DNA of 64,000 nt from CS4-C045 sp963844115 (GTDB lineage: Bacteria > Planctomycetota > Planctomycetia > Pirellulales > UBA7805). The notes under the pieces are model-generated. The model had not been told where the DNA came from, did no database searches, and worked only from the letters and a program-made list of their open reading frames with translations. Positions 1 through 9,331 of the stretch are shown in pieces (positions within the stretch are counted from its first letter, which is position 1; each line of letters opens with the position of its first letter). The stretch is from assembly GCA_963844115.1 (NCBI GenBank), contig CAWJNN010000019.1, forward strand, positions 62,001-126,000. The letters are read 5' to 3'. The translations under genes and the position numbers were made by a program.

Positions 1-1
1 A

Positions 2-1121
2 CTTCGCTATGACGGCCGATTGGACCATCCGGAAAAACCGATCACGATTGCCGATCGCAAATTGACGATTCGCGGCGGTGAAGGGTTTCAGCCGATCGTG
101 CGTTTTCGCCCGACCGGTCCCGACAGAGTGCTCTATCCGCGTAGCATGATCCACGTCGCGGGTGGCGAGTTGTTGTTATCCAACGTTCACCTCGAGCTCG
201 AGATTCCCGTCCAGGTACGGTCCGAGAATTGGTCCCTGTTCGAAACGGTGTTGGCGAACCGAATCCGCCTGCTAGGTTGCACGATGACGATAAGGAACGC
301 GGACGGCAATCACGCGGCCCTGTACCAGAACGTCAGCTTTTTCCATACCAAAGCCGCCCCTCAACGCGTGCGGACGATGTTGGGAGACGTTCAGGATCCA
401 CTTCCTCGACTTCAATTACAGTTACGTGATTGCGTTGCCCGTGGCGAAGCAGTATTACTTCGAGGTTCCGCGCTGGATACCGTCCAGCTTCAATGGGACA
501 ACGGACTGGTTGCCATCAGTGAACCATTCGTTGTATTACAAGGCCAATCGGCCAGCCTGCCCCTCGGCGCGCAGCTGGAGATTGATTTGAAACACGTCAC
601 GTGCCTGGCTCGCAGTGGCTTCTGCCGAATGCTGAGTAGCGAAGATCAACGCCATCTGCCGACAGTCCGCTTCGATTGCAGCGACAGCATTTTGATCATG
701 GCCAACACTCCGTTGGTGGACCAGGTCGGGCGCAGACGGCTGACGAATTCAAACGGTTGGTTTTGTGGAACGCGGCAAACAACTTCTATGAAAACGTTTC
801 CGAGTACTGGCACATTGACGGCGGTCATAACTCGGAAGTCGTTTCGATGCGTTGGGGAAACTGGCAGGACTTCTGGGGACCCGGCGCGAACGCAACGATC
901 GTCCGATGCCGGTTCTGTGGAGAGTCGCCGCCGATCCAGAAACGCCGTTGAGTGAGCAAACGCAGGACGCGTTTGTCTTGGACGAATCCGATGCCAACCC
1001 AGCGCGGGCAGCGGCAACGGACGGGTCAAGCGACGCCGGGATGCAGATCAACCGCCTGCCGCGACTTCGACATTCGATGGGAATTCGTTTGTCCGACTCT
1101 CCCGACTTGTCGAGCGACTGA
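2..1121 (+). CDS. C-terminal beta-helix region of a large protein, probably kinase-associated (5' partial, two frameshifts)
   Basis: The reading frame is open at the window edge, so the N-terminus is missing. The product has short repeating strands (IRGGEGFQPIVRF, GELLLSNVHLELE, RLLGCTMTI, LQLQLRDCVARGEAVLL) typical of right-handed parallel beta-helix repeats. It resembles the C-terminal half of the kinase-like protein at 18777-21089, so the lost N-terminus may be a kinase domain; that is inference. The frame changes near 730 and again near 885, each beside GCGC, with coherent protein on both sides (LVDQVG then AQTADEFKRLVLWN, then RPMPVLWRVAADPETPL). The stop lies 1 bp from the stop of the convergent thioredoxin-like gene. 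Confidence 0.6.
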
Positions 1122-1122
1122 G

Positions 1123-1845
1123 CTAACGCGTTTCCAGCGCGTAACGGACTGCCTGTTCAAGATCCCGGCGGGTCTCGTGCGTATAGCCCAGGTCCAACCA
1201 GAGAATCTTACCATCACCATCGAGGACGTAGGTGCGCGGTAAGTACTTTGTTGCAACCATCGCGAAGCCTTCCCCGTCGACGTCAAGCAGGACAGGAAAC
1301 GTAATCTGATGCTGGCCGACCACGGCGGCAACCGTCTCCGACGGCTCCTTGAAATTCACGCCAACGACTTTCAAACCCCGCGGCCCGAATCGCTCGACCA
1401 GGTCAGGCCCCAGGTCGCTTATTTCCCAATTTGCCAGCGCGTCGGTGCTTGTCCAAAAACAGACCACCGTTGCCTTATCGCCTAGAAGCGCGCTAAGGGA
1501 ATGATTATTTCCCTCGATGTCGTTGAGCTTAAAATCTGGCATCGTATCGCCTTGTCTTACAAGGCAACTTGCTTCGTGCTCGTCCGACAGAAAAATCCGT
1601 GGCAGTTCGAGCTTCGGTGCTTGCGGTTCGTTAGGCTCGATAACTTCCGGATCCCCATTCTCGATACGAAAATGAGGATCGGCGCCGTGCGCCGGCCGAA
1701 CATTCGTCCCATCGGCGACCGATTTTCCTTGGATGCCGGGGTCCCCGCCTCCGCGGTTCGATTGGCCGCCCGAGGTGATTGTTTTCGTGTCGTTACAAGC
1801 GACGTGAGACAAGAGGATTGCGACACAGCAAATAACAAAACACAT
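1123..1845 (-). CDS. Thioredoxin-fold (TlpA/redoxin-like) lipoprotein lacking the CxxC motif
   Basis: The N-terminus MCFVICCVAILLSHVAC looks like a lipoprotein signal with a lipobox ending at Cys. A low-complexity linker follows, then a thioredoxin/AhpC-TSA type domain (GDTMPDFKLNDIEGNNHSL, KATVVCFWTSTDA, GLKVVGVNFKEP, FPVLLDVDGEGF, YLPRTYVLDGDGKILW). Where TlpA-like proteins have W-C-x-x-C, this one reads FWTSTDA, so the usual redox cysteines are absent. It may bind or scaffold rather than exchange disulfides, or may use another cysteine. The ATG at 1845 is used; a TTG at 1908 would add 21 residues including an Arg-rich start. It lies downstream of aspS on the same strand. Confidence 0.75.
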   Translation of the reverse strand: MCFVICCVAILLSHVACNDTKTITSGGQSNRGGGDPGIQGKSVADGTNVRPAHGADPHFRIENGDPEVIEPNEPQAPKLELPRIFLSDEHEASCLVRQGDTMPDFKLNDIEGNNHSLSALLGDKATVVCFWTSTDALANWEISDLGPDLVERFGPRGLKVVGVNFKEPSETVAAVVGQHQITFPVLLDVDGEGFAMVATKYLPRTYVLDGDGKILWLDLGYTHETRRDLEQAVRYALETR

Positions 1846-1957
1846 CGTCCGAACTGGCACTGGTCGATTTCCTTCTGTTAAGCACAGGATGCGACGGCGG
1901 CTCGCCAATTACTTGCCGCAGATTGCACATCTAGTTTCTCGATCCGAACGATTTCCG

Positions 1958-3725
1958 TCAACGGCGAATCTGGATGCCGAGCTCACCGAGCTGTTTAGGG
2001 TCCACGTTTCCTGGCGCACCCGTCATCAGGTCGGACGCGCGCTGTGTCTTCGGAAAGGCGATACAGTCCCGTATATTTCCCAAACCTGCGAAAAGCATCA
2101 CCCAGCGGTCGATGCCTAGCGCGATCCCACCGTGCGGGGGCGCACCATATCGGAGCGAATCCAGCAAGAATCCGAAGCGATCCGCTGCGCTTTCGGCACT
2201 TAGTCCCAGCAACTCAAAAACCTTGGCCTGTAAAGCCTGGTCGTGAATTCGGATCGTACCACCACCCGCCTCGGAACCGTTGATTATCAGGTCATAGGCC
2301 TGGGCGTGGCACTTTTCCGGCCCGGTTTCCAGTAACGGGGCATCCTCCGGAAGCGGCGCCGTGAAGGGATGGTGCATCGCCGCCCAATTTTTTCCCTCGT
2401 CGTCATAGGAAAACATCGGAAACTCGACAACCCAAGAGAAGTGCATCTGACGCGGGTCGTACAATTTCAATTCGACGCCCAGTCGATTGCGCAGACTATT
2501 CGAGCGCCTTGCAGGTAACCTCGAATTGATCCGCAACGATCAACAGCAGATCACCCGGCTGCGCGTCCATGCGGTCGCAGATCTGGGCCAGGGCGTCCTG
2601 CTCGAAATTCTTCGCGATCGGCGATGCCAGGTTCCCTTCCGGGTCAACTTTAAACCATGCCAGGCCCTTTGCTCCGAAATCCTGCTGAATGTATTCGGTC
2701 AGCTCGTCGATTCCCTTACGCGAGTATTTGTCACCGGCCCCTTTCGCATTGAAGCCGCGAACTCGACCGCCGCCGTCCGCCACGGATCGGAAAACACGGA
2801 ATTCGGTTTGCGCCGCGATTCCGGTCAGGTCGACCAGCTCCATGCCAAACCGCAAATCGGGCGCATCGTGTCCAAACCGCTCCATGGCTTCCTGGTAGGT
2901 CAGACGCGGTAACGGCAAGGTCACATCCAGCCCGGCGATCTCCTTCGCCACGCGGGCCACCAGGCCATCGATCACTTCGATGACGTCATCCGCGTCAACA
3001 AACGACATCTCGACGTCCAATTGCGTAAATTCGGGTTGTCGATCCGCTCGCAAGTCTTCGTCCCGAAAGCAGCGCGCCACTTGGACATAGCGATCGTATC
3101 CCGCGATCATCAGGATCTGCTTGTACAGTTGCGGCGATTGAGGAAGTGCAAAAAACCTGCCTGTATGGATACGACTGGGAACCAGATAGTCGCGTGCTCC
3201 TTCCGGCGTGCTGCGACCCAAAACGGGCGTTTCAACGTCGATGAAGTCGAGCTCATCGAAGTAGTCTCGCATGATCTTGATGATGCGATATCGCTTCATC
3301 ATGGTTTCCTGCATTGCGGGGCGGCGCAGATCCAGGTACCGGTATTTCAGTCGTAGATCTTCACCGGGCACTTCGGCGCCCGATGTCGGGAATGGCGGTA
3401 CCAGGCTGGCGTTCAAGACCTCTAGCGAGGCGACACGCAGTTCGATCTCGCCCGTGACCAGCTTTGAATTGACCGTTCCCTCGGGGCGGCGAGCGATCTC
3501 TCCGGTGACGCGCAGGACATACTCGGCGCAGACTTTACCCGCCTTTTCCTGAAGCTCAGCACCATCGTCTGCGCTGACAACGACCTGGGTCTTTCCGTAT
3601 CGATCTCGCAGATCGATAAACAGCGCTCCACCAAGGTCTCGATACGTATCAACCCAACCGCACAGTGTGACGGTCTGGCCTACGTGTTGGTCCCGTAGCT
3701 CGCCGCAGTTATGTGTCCGTAGCAA
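1958..3725 (-). CDS. aspS: Aspartyl-tRNA synthetase (one frameshift)
   Basis: Class II aminoacyl-tRNA synthetase that charges tRNA with aspartate in the cytoplasm. The order is the N-terminal OB-fold anticodon domain (MLRTHNCGELR, VTLCGWVDTYRDLGG), motif 2 (ARCFRDEDLRADRQPEFTQ), the bacterial GAD insertion domain, and motif 3 (GGIALGIDRWVMLFAG). The protein is split near 2501: the first part ends in VTCKALE and the next frame continues as SLRNRLGVELKLYD. Removing one base at 2501 gives KALNSLRNRLG, which matches the family. Combined length is about 588 residues, normal for bacterial AspRS. The break is probably a sequencing or assembly indel because the gene is essential. Confidence 0.95.
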
Positions 3726-3901
3726 CGTCGAATATCCAAAAGTACAAGGAGCGGGACCGTGTCGACATCAACCCGGTCATGGGAAGCCCCGTATTCTAGT
3801 TCATCCATGCCGTGGGGAAAACTGCCTCGAATCGGGCCTCCATCTGGGGATTACGAGGCGACAGAGGGCCACACGGCGACGGCAGAGTCGAACTACCGGG
3901 T

Positions 3902-4843
3902 CTATTCCTTCGTGTCGGCGGCGATCTCTTGCGCGACCTGATCCGGCGCGCGCGACGTCTCCATGGTAATCCAGCGGCATTCGGGTAAGCGACGCAGCCA
4001 CGTCATCTGCCGGCGGGCCAACCGACGCGTTCGCGTCTTGGCTTCCTGAATCGCGGTTTCCAAATCAATGTCGCCCTGCAGATAGGACACGACTTCTCGG
4101 TATCCGACAGCCTGGTCGGCAGTCCGACTGAACGCTGCACACGTTTGCATCAACTGCTGAACTTCGTCGACCAAGCCCTGCTCGAACATCTGGTCGACGC
4201 GGTGGTTGATTCGGTCGTACAGCATTTCACGTGGCCAATGCAGCGCCCAAACTCGGACCGTCGCGTCGGCCGATTCGCGTTGGAAATGATCCTGGTAGTC
4301 ACTAATCGGCTCGCCCGTCAGTTCGAAGACTTCCAGGGCGCGGATCAGTCGCTTCGTGTCTTGCGGATGGACGCGTTGGGCAGTTCGCGGATCAATCGAC
4401 GCCAGACGTCGATGAAGGGCCTCCGGGCCGTTTCGTTCCACCTCGCTGGCTAACGCGTTGCGCAAATCCCAGTCCGCTTCCGGTCCACTGCATAATCCCC
4501 TGAGCAGTGCCTTCAGATACAGTGGCGTGCCACCGACAAACAGGACGTTCCGGCCCCGCGCGCGAACATCGTCGACGCCTAGGTGCGCTGCGGCAAGGTA
4601 TTCGGCAATGCTGTACTCCTCCGTCGGCTCGACGACATCGACCAGATGATGCCGTACCCTTTCCCGGTCTTCGCGGCTGGGTTTGGCGGTTCCAATATCC
4701 ATCCCGCGGTAGACGGCCATCGAATCCATGGACACGATTTCCGCGTCGCCTAGCTCGGCCAGTCGAACGCCGACGGCGGATTTTGACGATCCGGTCGGAC
4801 CGGTCAGGCACCAGGCATCGCGGATCGGGGGAAAGGACTTCAT
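3902..4843 (-). CDS. miaA: tRNA dimethylallyltransferase
   Basis: Transfers a dimethylallyl group to N6 of adenosine 37 in tRNAs that read UNN codons. The protein has a P-loop (GPTGSSKSA, residues 15-23), the family signature SMDSMAVYRGMDIGTAKPS, the HHLVDVVEP and FVGGTPLYLKALLRG motifs, and a C-terminal segment with TRRLARRQMTWLR. At 313 residues it is full length. The P-loop reads GSSKS where most members have ASGKT or ASGKS, which keeps Lys and Ser. It lies between aspS and the HD hydrolase on the same strand, with short gaps on both sides. Confidence 0.95.
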   Translation of the reverse strand: MKSFPPIRDAWCLTGPTGSSKSAVGVRLAELGDAEIVSMDSMAVYRGMDIGTAKPSREDRERVRHHLVDVVEPTEEYSIAEYLAAAHLGVDDVRARGRNVLFVGGTPLYLKALLRGLCSGPEADWDLRNALASEVERNGPEALHRRLASIDPRTAQRVHPQDTKRLIRALEVFELTGEPISDYQDHFQRESADATVRVWALHWPREMLYDRINHRVDQMFEQGLVDEVQQLMQTCAAFSRTADQAVGYREVVSYLQGDIDLETAIQEAKTRTRRLARRQMTWLRRLPECRWITMETSRAPDQVAQEIAADTKE

Positions 4844-4900
4844 CGCTGGGCAACGACGATGGGCGAGGAGGATCGGCGAGGAATTTGCTTCATAGTACGG

Positions 4901-4965
4901 CAGCGCGGTTCAGCAGCGCGGTTCAGCAGCGGTTCAGCAGCGTGGTTCAGCAGCTTATTTCAGCG
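4901..4965. repeat. 13-bp tandem repeat between the HD hydrolase stop and miaA
   Basis: About five copies of a unit like CAGCGCGGTTCAG, with one 11-bp copy and degeneration toward the HD gene. It fills most of the 134-bp gap between the two genes and lies in the 3' untranslated region of the HD hydrolase. Confidence 0.8.
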
Positions 4966-4977
4966 GCGTCTCGTTCG

Positions 4978-6306
4978 TTATTCCAGAAAGTCTATGGCCT
5001 CGGTCACCATCTTGGAAAGGTGCTTGTGATCGATCAGTCGATCCACAACACGCGGATGCGCGAAGATACGCACACGTTTGACGTAGTCGTCAAACTGATC
5101 GTGCGCAAGGGCGAGGACCACGGGAGAGGCCTGATCCAGCCGGCGGTATGTCTTTCGTTTGGGGTCGAAGACGTCGACGTTGAATTCGACTTCGCGCACG
5201 ACCGGCGGCGCGTCGATCAGGATCTCGTGGGGCGCAATGCGACAGCCCAATGCGCGGCTGGCCGTATCGGCCAATTGATCGGAACAGGCGGCCAGCTGCG
5301 GATAGGGTCGGCGCAAGTCGCTGATAAATCTCGTTTTCGTTGGAAAGATTGTATTCGCGCAGTCTTTTGTAGAGCCGGCGCGAGCGCCGAACAGACCGTC
5401 CAATAGATCCTTGGCTCCCGTTTCGCCCGCCGCGTGCATCAATTCGCTGATCACGACCGGCTCGGTCTGCCGAAACAGCCCGTCCATATCCAACGAACCG
5501 TGCAACAGATAAAACGCTCGTTGAAACATCGCCGTCGCGGATCGCACCGCATGGTGCCAATAGACTTCGCTAAACATGACGTACCGAGCGAACACCATCA
5601 TCTCGGCAGCGGTTTTGCCCTTTTCGCTCATCGCCAGTCCGTCGCCCGCTTCGTTCAAGCACAAGCTACCGATCAGACGATTCTGATCAAAGTTTCGCCC
5701 GTACGGAACTCCCGCATGCAGGCTATCACGCGAGAGATAGTCCATCTTGTCGATGTCGATTGGCCCTGAAAGTAGATTGGCGAGGATACGCCGAGCCGGA
5801 TCATTGGGCTTTTCCGAAAGCAGCGTCACGACGTCGCGGGGATTGATCCGCCAGTCGTCACGAAGAACGTCGGCAACCTCTTCCTCCAGGATGAAGCTAT
5901 TGGCGAACAACTCGTGCCGCGGCACGCTGGGCAACTGAATATCCTCGATGGGGTGGCAAAAGGGCCAATGTCCCAGATCGTGCAATAGGGCCGCGGCGAT
6001 CAGGTGTTCGGCGTCCGCAGGACTGACAATGTCAGCAAACCGAGGATCGAAGGAGAGACGCCTGAGACACAACAACGCCAAGCGGTAAACGCCCAGGGAG
6101 TGCTCGAATCGTGTATGATTGGCGGCCGGATAGACCAGTGAAACCAGCCCGAGTTGCTTGATGCTGGCCAATCGCCGAAATGCTGGCGTGTCGATCAGGT
6201 TCCGCGCGCGGGAGGTGAGTGGAATGTCCAGTTCTTGGGGAATGCGGACCAGTGCGGTCTTGGCGTCGAGTCCGGCAATTTCCGGAATTTCGCGAATCGT
6301 CGGCAT
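4978..6306 (-). CDS. HD-domain phosphohydrolase (dGTPase-like, COG1078 type)
   Basis: Predicted metal-dependent phosphohydrolase acting on nucleotides or related phosphoesters. The N-terminal part carries the HD superfamily signature: HTRFEHSLGVYRLAL (about residue 62), ALLHDLGHWPFCH (about residue 105) and a later IDIDKMDYLSRDSLHAG segment, the arrangement seen in YwfO/dGTPase-like HD proteins. At 442 residues it is normal length for that group. It starts 3 bp after the stop of the zinc-ribbon membrane protein at 6310-6984, so the two are probably cotranscribed. The substrate cannot be read from sequence. Confidence 0.85.
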   Translation of the reverse strand: MPTIREIPEIAGLDAKTALVRIPQELDIPLTSRARNLIDTPAFRRLASIKQLGLVSLVYPAANHTRFEHSLGVYRLALLCLRRLSFDPRFADIVSPADAEHLIAAALLHDLGHWPFCHPIEDIQLPSVPRHELFANSFILEEEVADVLRDDWRINPRDVVTLLSEKPNDPARRILANLLSGPIDIDKMDYLSRDSLHAGVPYGRNFDQNRLIGSLCLNEAGDGLAMSEKGKTAAEMMVFARYVMFSEVYWHHAVRSATAMFQRAFYLLHGSLDMDGLFRQTEPVVISELMHAAGETGAKDLLDGLFGARAGSTKDCANTIFPTKTRFISDLRRPYPQLAACSDQLADTASRALGCRIAPHEILIDAPPVVREVEFNVDVFDPKRKTYRRLDQASPVVLALAHDQFDDYVKRVRIFAHPRVVDRLIDHKHLSKMVTEAIDFLE

Positions 6307-6309
6307 CTG

Positions 6310-6984
6310 TTAACCGCCAAAAAAGTTCAACCCTAAGATCATTCCCAACATCAGGGTTATGCCAACATAAAACGCGAAGTGGAAGAAGCCGCTGCCGAAA
6401 TCGAGATCAAAACACGCAAAGCCTGCGGTCGCCCCCGCCGTTCCAAACAGCGGTCCCAAAAACGCCCACTTCCATACTTGATCCGTCCATTCCCCCGGAA
6501 CGAAAAAGCCGTAGCCGGCCCACAGCAGGACGTAAACCACGGAACAGATCGCCGTTCGCACCCACAGCCACTTGCCACGGTACGGCTCAAGTTCGTCGTT
6601 ACGCAAAAAAGCGTATCCGGCAATGATCAACGGTGGTGCCAGGACAATCGCGCCCAACGCGGCGAGATTCCGCTTCGTCGATTCTTCCGCGCCGCGAAAA
6701 GATAACGCCAGGATCAAGACGACCAGGCTTGACACACCAATTGCAATACCAACCCACCTCGATATTTTGAATTCTTCGCGGGCGATCGGTTCCAGCACAA
6801 GTTCGCCCGATTTGCCACGGGCCGACGCTTCCGAATGCTCGGGGGTATGAACCTGGACCTGTTCGTCCTTCTTGGGAACTTCGATCGGTTCCTTGCAATT
6901 GGGACACGGTCCCTTTTGGCCAGCGAATTTGTCACTGACCTTAAATCGCTTGCGACAACTGCGACAAACAACAATGATTGCCAT
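6310..6984 (-). CDS. Zinc-ribbon membrane protein of unknown function
   Basis: The N-terminus has a CxxC-x15-CxxC zinc ribbon (VCRSCRKRF and GPCPNCKEPIEVP), a common start in planctomycete membrane proteins. After a charged linker come about five hydrophobic segments (VGIAIGVSSLVVLILAL, LAALGAIVLAPPLIIAGYAFL, AICSVVYVLLWAGYGFFV, AFLGPLFGTAGATAGFACF, FHFAFYVGITLMLGMILGL). It sits 3 bp upstream of the HD hydrolase. The function is unknown; a cytoplasmic metal-binding head on a membrane anchor is what can be seen. Confidence 0.75.
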   Translation of the reverse strand: MAIIVVCRSCRKRFKVSDKFAGQKGPCPNCKEPIEVPKKDEQVQVHTPEHSEASARGKSGELVLEPIAREEFKISRWVGIAIGVSSLVVLILALSFRGAEESTKRNLAALGAIVLAPPLIIAGYAFLRNDELEPYRGKWLWVRTAICSVVYVLLWAGYGFFVPGEWTDQVWKWAFLGPLFGTAGATAGFACFDLDFGSGFFHFAFYVGITLMLGMILGLNFFGG

Positions 6985-7373
6985 GCTTTACTTCACCATT
7001 CCACAAGTTATGGCTCTGCCAGACTTTCTTAAAGACTGAGCCGATGACATCAGTATCGCCGTCAGTATCGCCGTCAGTATCGCCGTCGGTATCGCCGTCG
7101 GTATCCCATGGTGACGGCCTGGCGTCGCGACATCGGTCGCTTCATGGCAGGCCGGACGAGTGCATCGACACTCGGTTCGCGGTCTTTTCCAACCAGAACT
7201 ACGCCTAGTTTCGCAAAGGCCAGACGCAAGTCAAGCGAGCCGTCCGGCAACGTTGATGTCGCCGTTGCTACGCCTGCAGCACTGAAGTAACATGAAGGCG
7301 GACTAACAAGCGTCCCCTGACCAGAACTACCGACCAGTACTACCCCTCCGCTCTGTCCCCTTCCCTACTCGCC
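6985..7373. other. Divergent intergenic region with a minisatellite
   Basis: A gap of 389 bp between two divergently transcribed zinc-ribbon genes. It presumably holds both promoters, but I see no confident -35/-10 pair. The only clear structure is the 12-bp tandem array at 7051-7106. Short open frames here overlap the array and look spurious. Confidence 0.6.
7051..7106. repeat. 12-bp tandem repeat
   Basis: Three identical copies of CAGTATCGCCGT, one CGGTATCGCCGT copy and a partial fifth copy. The period is a multiple of three, so an open frame through it is an artefact. Confidence 0.9.
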
Positions 7374-7940
7374 ATGAACGACGATCAGAGCATTGCCTTC
7401 CTTTGTCCGAACGGGCATAAGCTGACCGGACCCGCCAGTCTCCAGGGACGCCCTGGCCAATGCCCACACTGCCAGAGTAAGTTTGTCATCCCCGACTATT
7501 CGGAATTTAGTGCCGAGGCCGAGATGGAATCGCTGGAATACGTATCGGGGATAGCCTCGAGCGATGCCGAACTGGTAGGCCTTCCGGGCATTGATGATCT
7601 GGAGAGCATCGCCACGGAAGATACGGCCATCGCGTCCATCCCACACCCAGGTTTCCTCGCCGAAGCTCCGTTCGGGGCAGCGAATGAGTCAATCCATCTC
7701 CTGTTCGAGCAATTGTGGGCGAGGCGTCGGGACGGTAGTCATTTGGAAGTGCAGCTGACCAACGGCGACGTGCTGCGTCCCGAATTTTATTCGGCCGCTG
7801 TTTCCGGCCCGAACCAGGGATTTTTCGCCGTACGGGACACCGATGGCTCTTATGCGCTGGCGTCGGTTGCCTGGAATTCCGTGGCCCAGGTCGTGTTGCG
7901 CGGCGTTGTGCATCTACCTGGCGACTTGTTCGGCGGCTAG
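7374..7940 (+). CDS. Small zinc-ribbon protein of unknown function
   Basis: A 188-residue protein that begins with a zinc ribbon (LCPNGHKLTGPASL, then GQCPHCQSKFVIP), with Cys/His pairs at about residues 11/15 and 31/34. An acidic linker follows (residues 40-95), then a compact predicted beta-rich C-terminal domain (LEVQLTNGDVLRPEFYSAAVSG, FFAVRDTDGSYALASVAWNSVAQVVLRGV). No signal peptide or membrane segment is evident. Two zinc-ribbon proteins side by side, transcribed divergently, suggest a shared role, but none is assigned. Confidence 0.7.
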   Translation: MNDDQSIAFLCPNGHKLTGPASLQGRPGQCPHCQSKFVIPDYSEFSAEAEMESLEYVSGIASSDAELVGLPGIDDLESIATEDTAIASIPHPGFLAEAPFGAANESIHLLFEQLWARRRDGSHLEVQLTNGDVLRPEFYSAAVSGPNQGFFAVRDTDGSYALASVAWNSVAQVVLRGVVHLPGDLFGG

Positions 7941-7957
7941 ATTCGCGTCAGGGACAG

Positions 7958-8037
7958 TCTAGGCTTCGTCGGCTCTAGGCTTCGGCGGCTCTAGGCTTCG
8001 TCGGCTCTAGGCTTCGGCGGCTCTAGGCTTCGGCGGA
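7958..8037. repeat. 16-bp tandem repeat that includes the stop codon of the ACT-domain gene
   Basis: Five copies of TCTAGGCTTCGTCGGC or TCTAGGCTTCGGCGGC, alternating T/G at one position. The last copy (8022-8037) encodes the C-terminal Ser-Ala-Glu-Ala and TAG stop of the ACT-domain protein, so the other copies look like duplications of that gene's end into the gap between two convergent genes. Confidence 0.9.
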
Positions 8038-8476
8038 CAGGTCTTTCTCCGACAGCATCGAAAATCCTTTAGCCGCCAATGTCTCCTGGGCCATTTCGAT
8101 GTTATCCACCATTAGCGCCACCGCGGGCCGATCGTGCGGTCGGTCCAAAATCGGATAGGCCTGGATGATGTTGATTTCGGCTTGTAGCAGCGCCGTACAA
8201 ACCCGCAGCAGAGGCTGCGGTTCACTGGGAAGTTCGACACCAATCAGGTCGCTCTCGATCAATGCCAGCCCAGCGCAGTTCCAGTATTTCGCGACCCTCC
8301 TCGGGGTGGCTCAACAGAAATCGTACAAAGGCACATTCGGACGCGTCGTTGATTGAGAGGGCACAGATACGGACTTTGCTGCCTTCAAAACGCCGTATAA
8401 CTTCAAGAAGCTGCCCCACACGATTTTCCAGAAAAACCGTGAATTGACGGATTGCCGGGTAGTCGCGACCCCGCAT
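8023..8476 (-). CDS. ACT-domain protein (one frameshift)
   Basis: A small protein made of two ACT-like domains. The first is IRQFTVFLENRVGQLLEVIRRFE..VRICALSINDASE and the second IGVELPSEPQPLLRVCTALLQAEINIIQAYPIL. ACT domains bind amino acids and regulate metabolic enzymes; a stand-alone pair like this recalls the acetolactate synthase small subunit, but no partner gene is nearby. The frame breaks near 8277. Removing one base there gives GREILERAGLALIESDLIGVE, which reads through smoothly to about 150 residues. The start ATG at 8476 faces the divergent thioesterase gene. Confidence 0.85.
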
Positions 8477-8604
8477 CGTCGAAAAATCAGTGCCGGCACT
8501 TCTCCTACGCTCATTGATCCGAATAATGTTTCCTGGAGCAAAGCTGCGGACGGCCCAGGGAACGATCCCTAAGGCGGTCGTAACTATAGAGGTTCACGAG
8601 ATTT

Positions 8605-9021
8605 ATGTCAACCAGCCATCCCAAGCCGAAATCGGTGGTCTACCAACACGAGATCGATATCCGAGTTCGGTACAGCGAAACCGATGCGATGGGAAGACTT
8701 CACCACGCCAATTTTTTGAATTACTTCGAGATGGGGCGGACGGAACAACTGCGATCGCTGGGACAAACCTACCGCGATTTTGAGGCCAACGGCGTGCTGC
8801 TCGTCGTCACAAAAATCAGCGTTTCGTATCATCGAGCGGCAGGCTACGACGACTTGTTGCGGTTAATCACGATGACGACTCGGACTACCTTGGCGCGCAT
8901 CGACCACCAGTATGCCTTGCTGCGCGGGGACGAGCTGATCGCCACGGCCGAAAGCACCTTGGCTTGTGTCAATCGCGACGGTCAACCGCAACGGCTGCCC
9001 GAGTGGTTACGGACGAAATAG
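8605..9021 (+). CDS. Acyl-CoA thioesterase, YbgC/4-hydroxybenzoyl-CoA thioesterase family
   Basis: Hotdog-fold thioesterase that hydrolyses acyl-CoA or acyl-ACP. The active-site block VRYSETDAMGRLHHANFLN has the conserved Asp (in TDAMG) and the HH-AN pair, followed by YFEMGRTE, which matches the YbgC group closely. At 138 residues it is a typical single hotdog domain. YbgC is often encoded with tol-pal genes, but none is nearby here. It is transcribed divergently from the ACT-domain gene across a gap of about 130 bp. Confidence 0.9.
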   Translation: MSTSHPKPKSVVYQHEIDIRVRYSETDAMGRLHHANFLNYFEMGRTEQLRSLGQTYRDFEANGVLLVVTKISVSYHRAAGYDDLLRLITMTTRTTLARIDHQYALLRGDELIATAESTLACVNRDGQPQRLPEWLRTK

Positions 9022-9331
9022 GTCACCGTTTTTCCATCCGTCATGTTTTCCATCCGTCATTGCAGCCGCCGAGGCGGTCGGGTCGTAACGATTGAAGCGA
9101 TCCGTTGCCGTTCGTTCAAGCGGATTGTACCGATCCTAGCGCCGACGTTCACAAAAACCAACACGTCGTGTGGCGAAAAACCAACACTTCTTCCGGTGAC
9201 GTGGTACTTGTTTGATAGGCCGCATTGCGCTCGTTGCGCGATGCGTTTGCTCCAGCCCGCGCTGGATCGCGTTAGCAATCCAGGGAACTGCCCACCAAAA
9301 CACATGACCGGCCGTACACCTCGTTCGTACC
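9022..9331. other. Intergenic region, no gene seen
   Basis: About 310 bp without a convincing ORF. A 16-17 bp direct repeat (TTTTCCATCCGTCAT twice, 9029-9060) follows the thioesterase stop. No tRNA-like fold or recognisable riboswitch was found by eye. Confidence 0.5.

Noticed and set aside
2501..2501. Programmed ribosomal frameshift in aspS
   Set aside because: No slippery heptamer or downstream pseudoknot is evident and similar breaks recur in many unrelated genes at GCGC, so an indel error is more likely.
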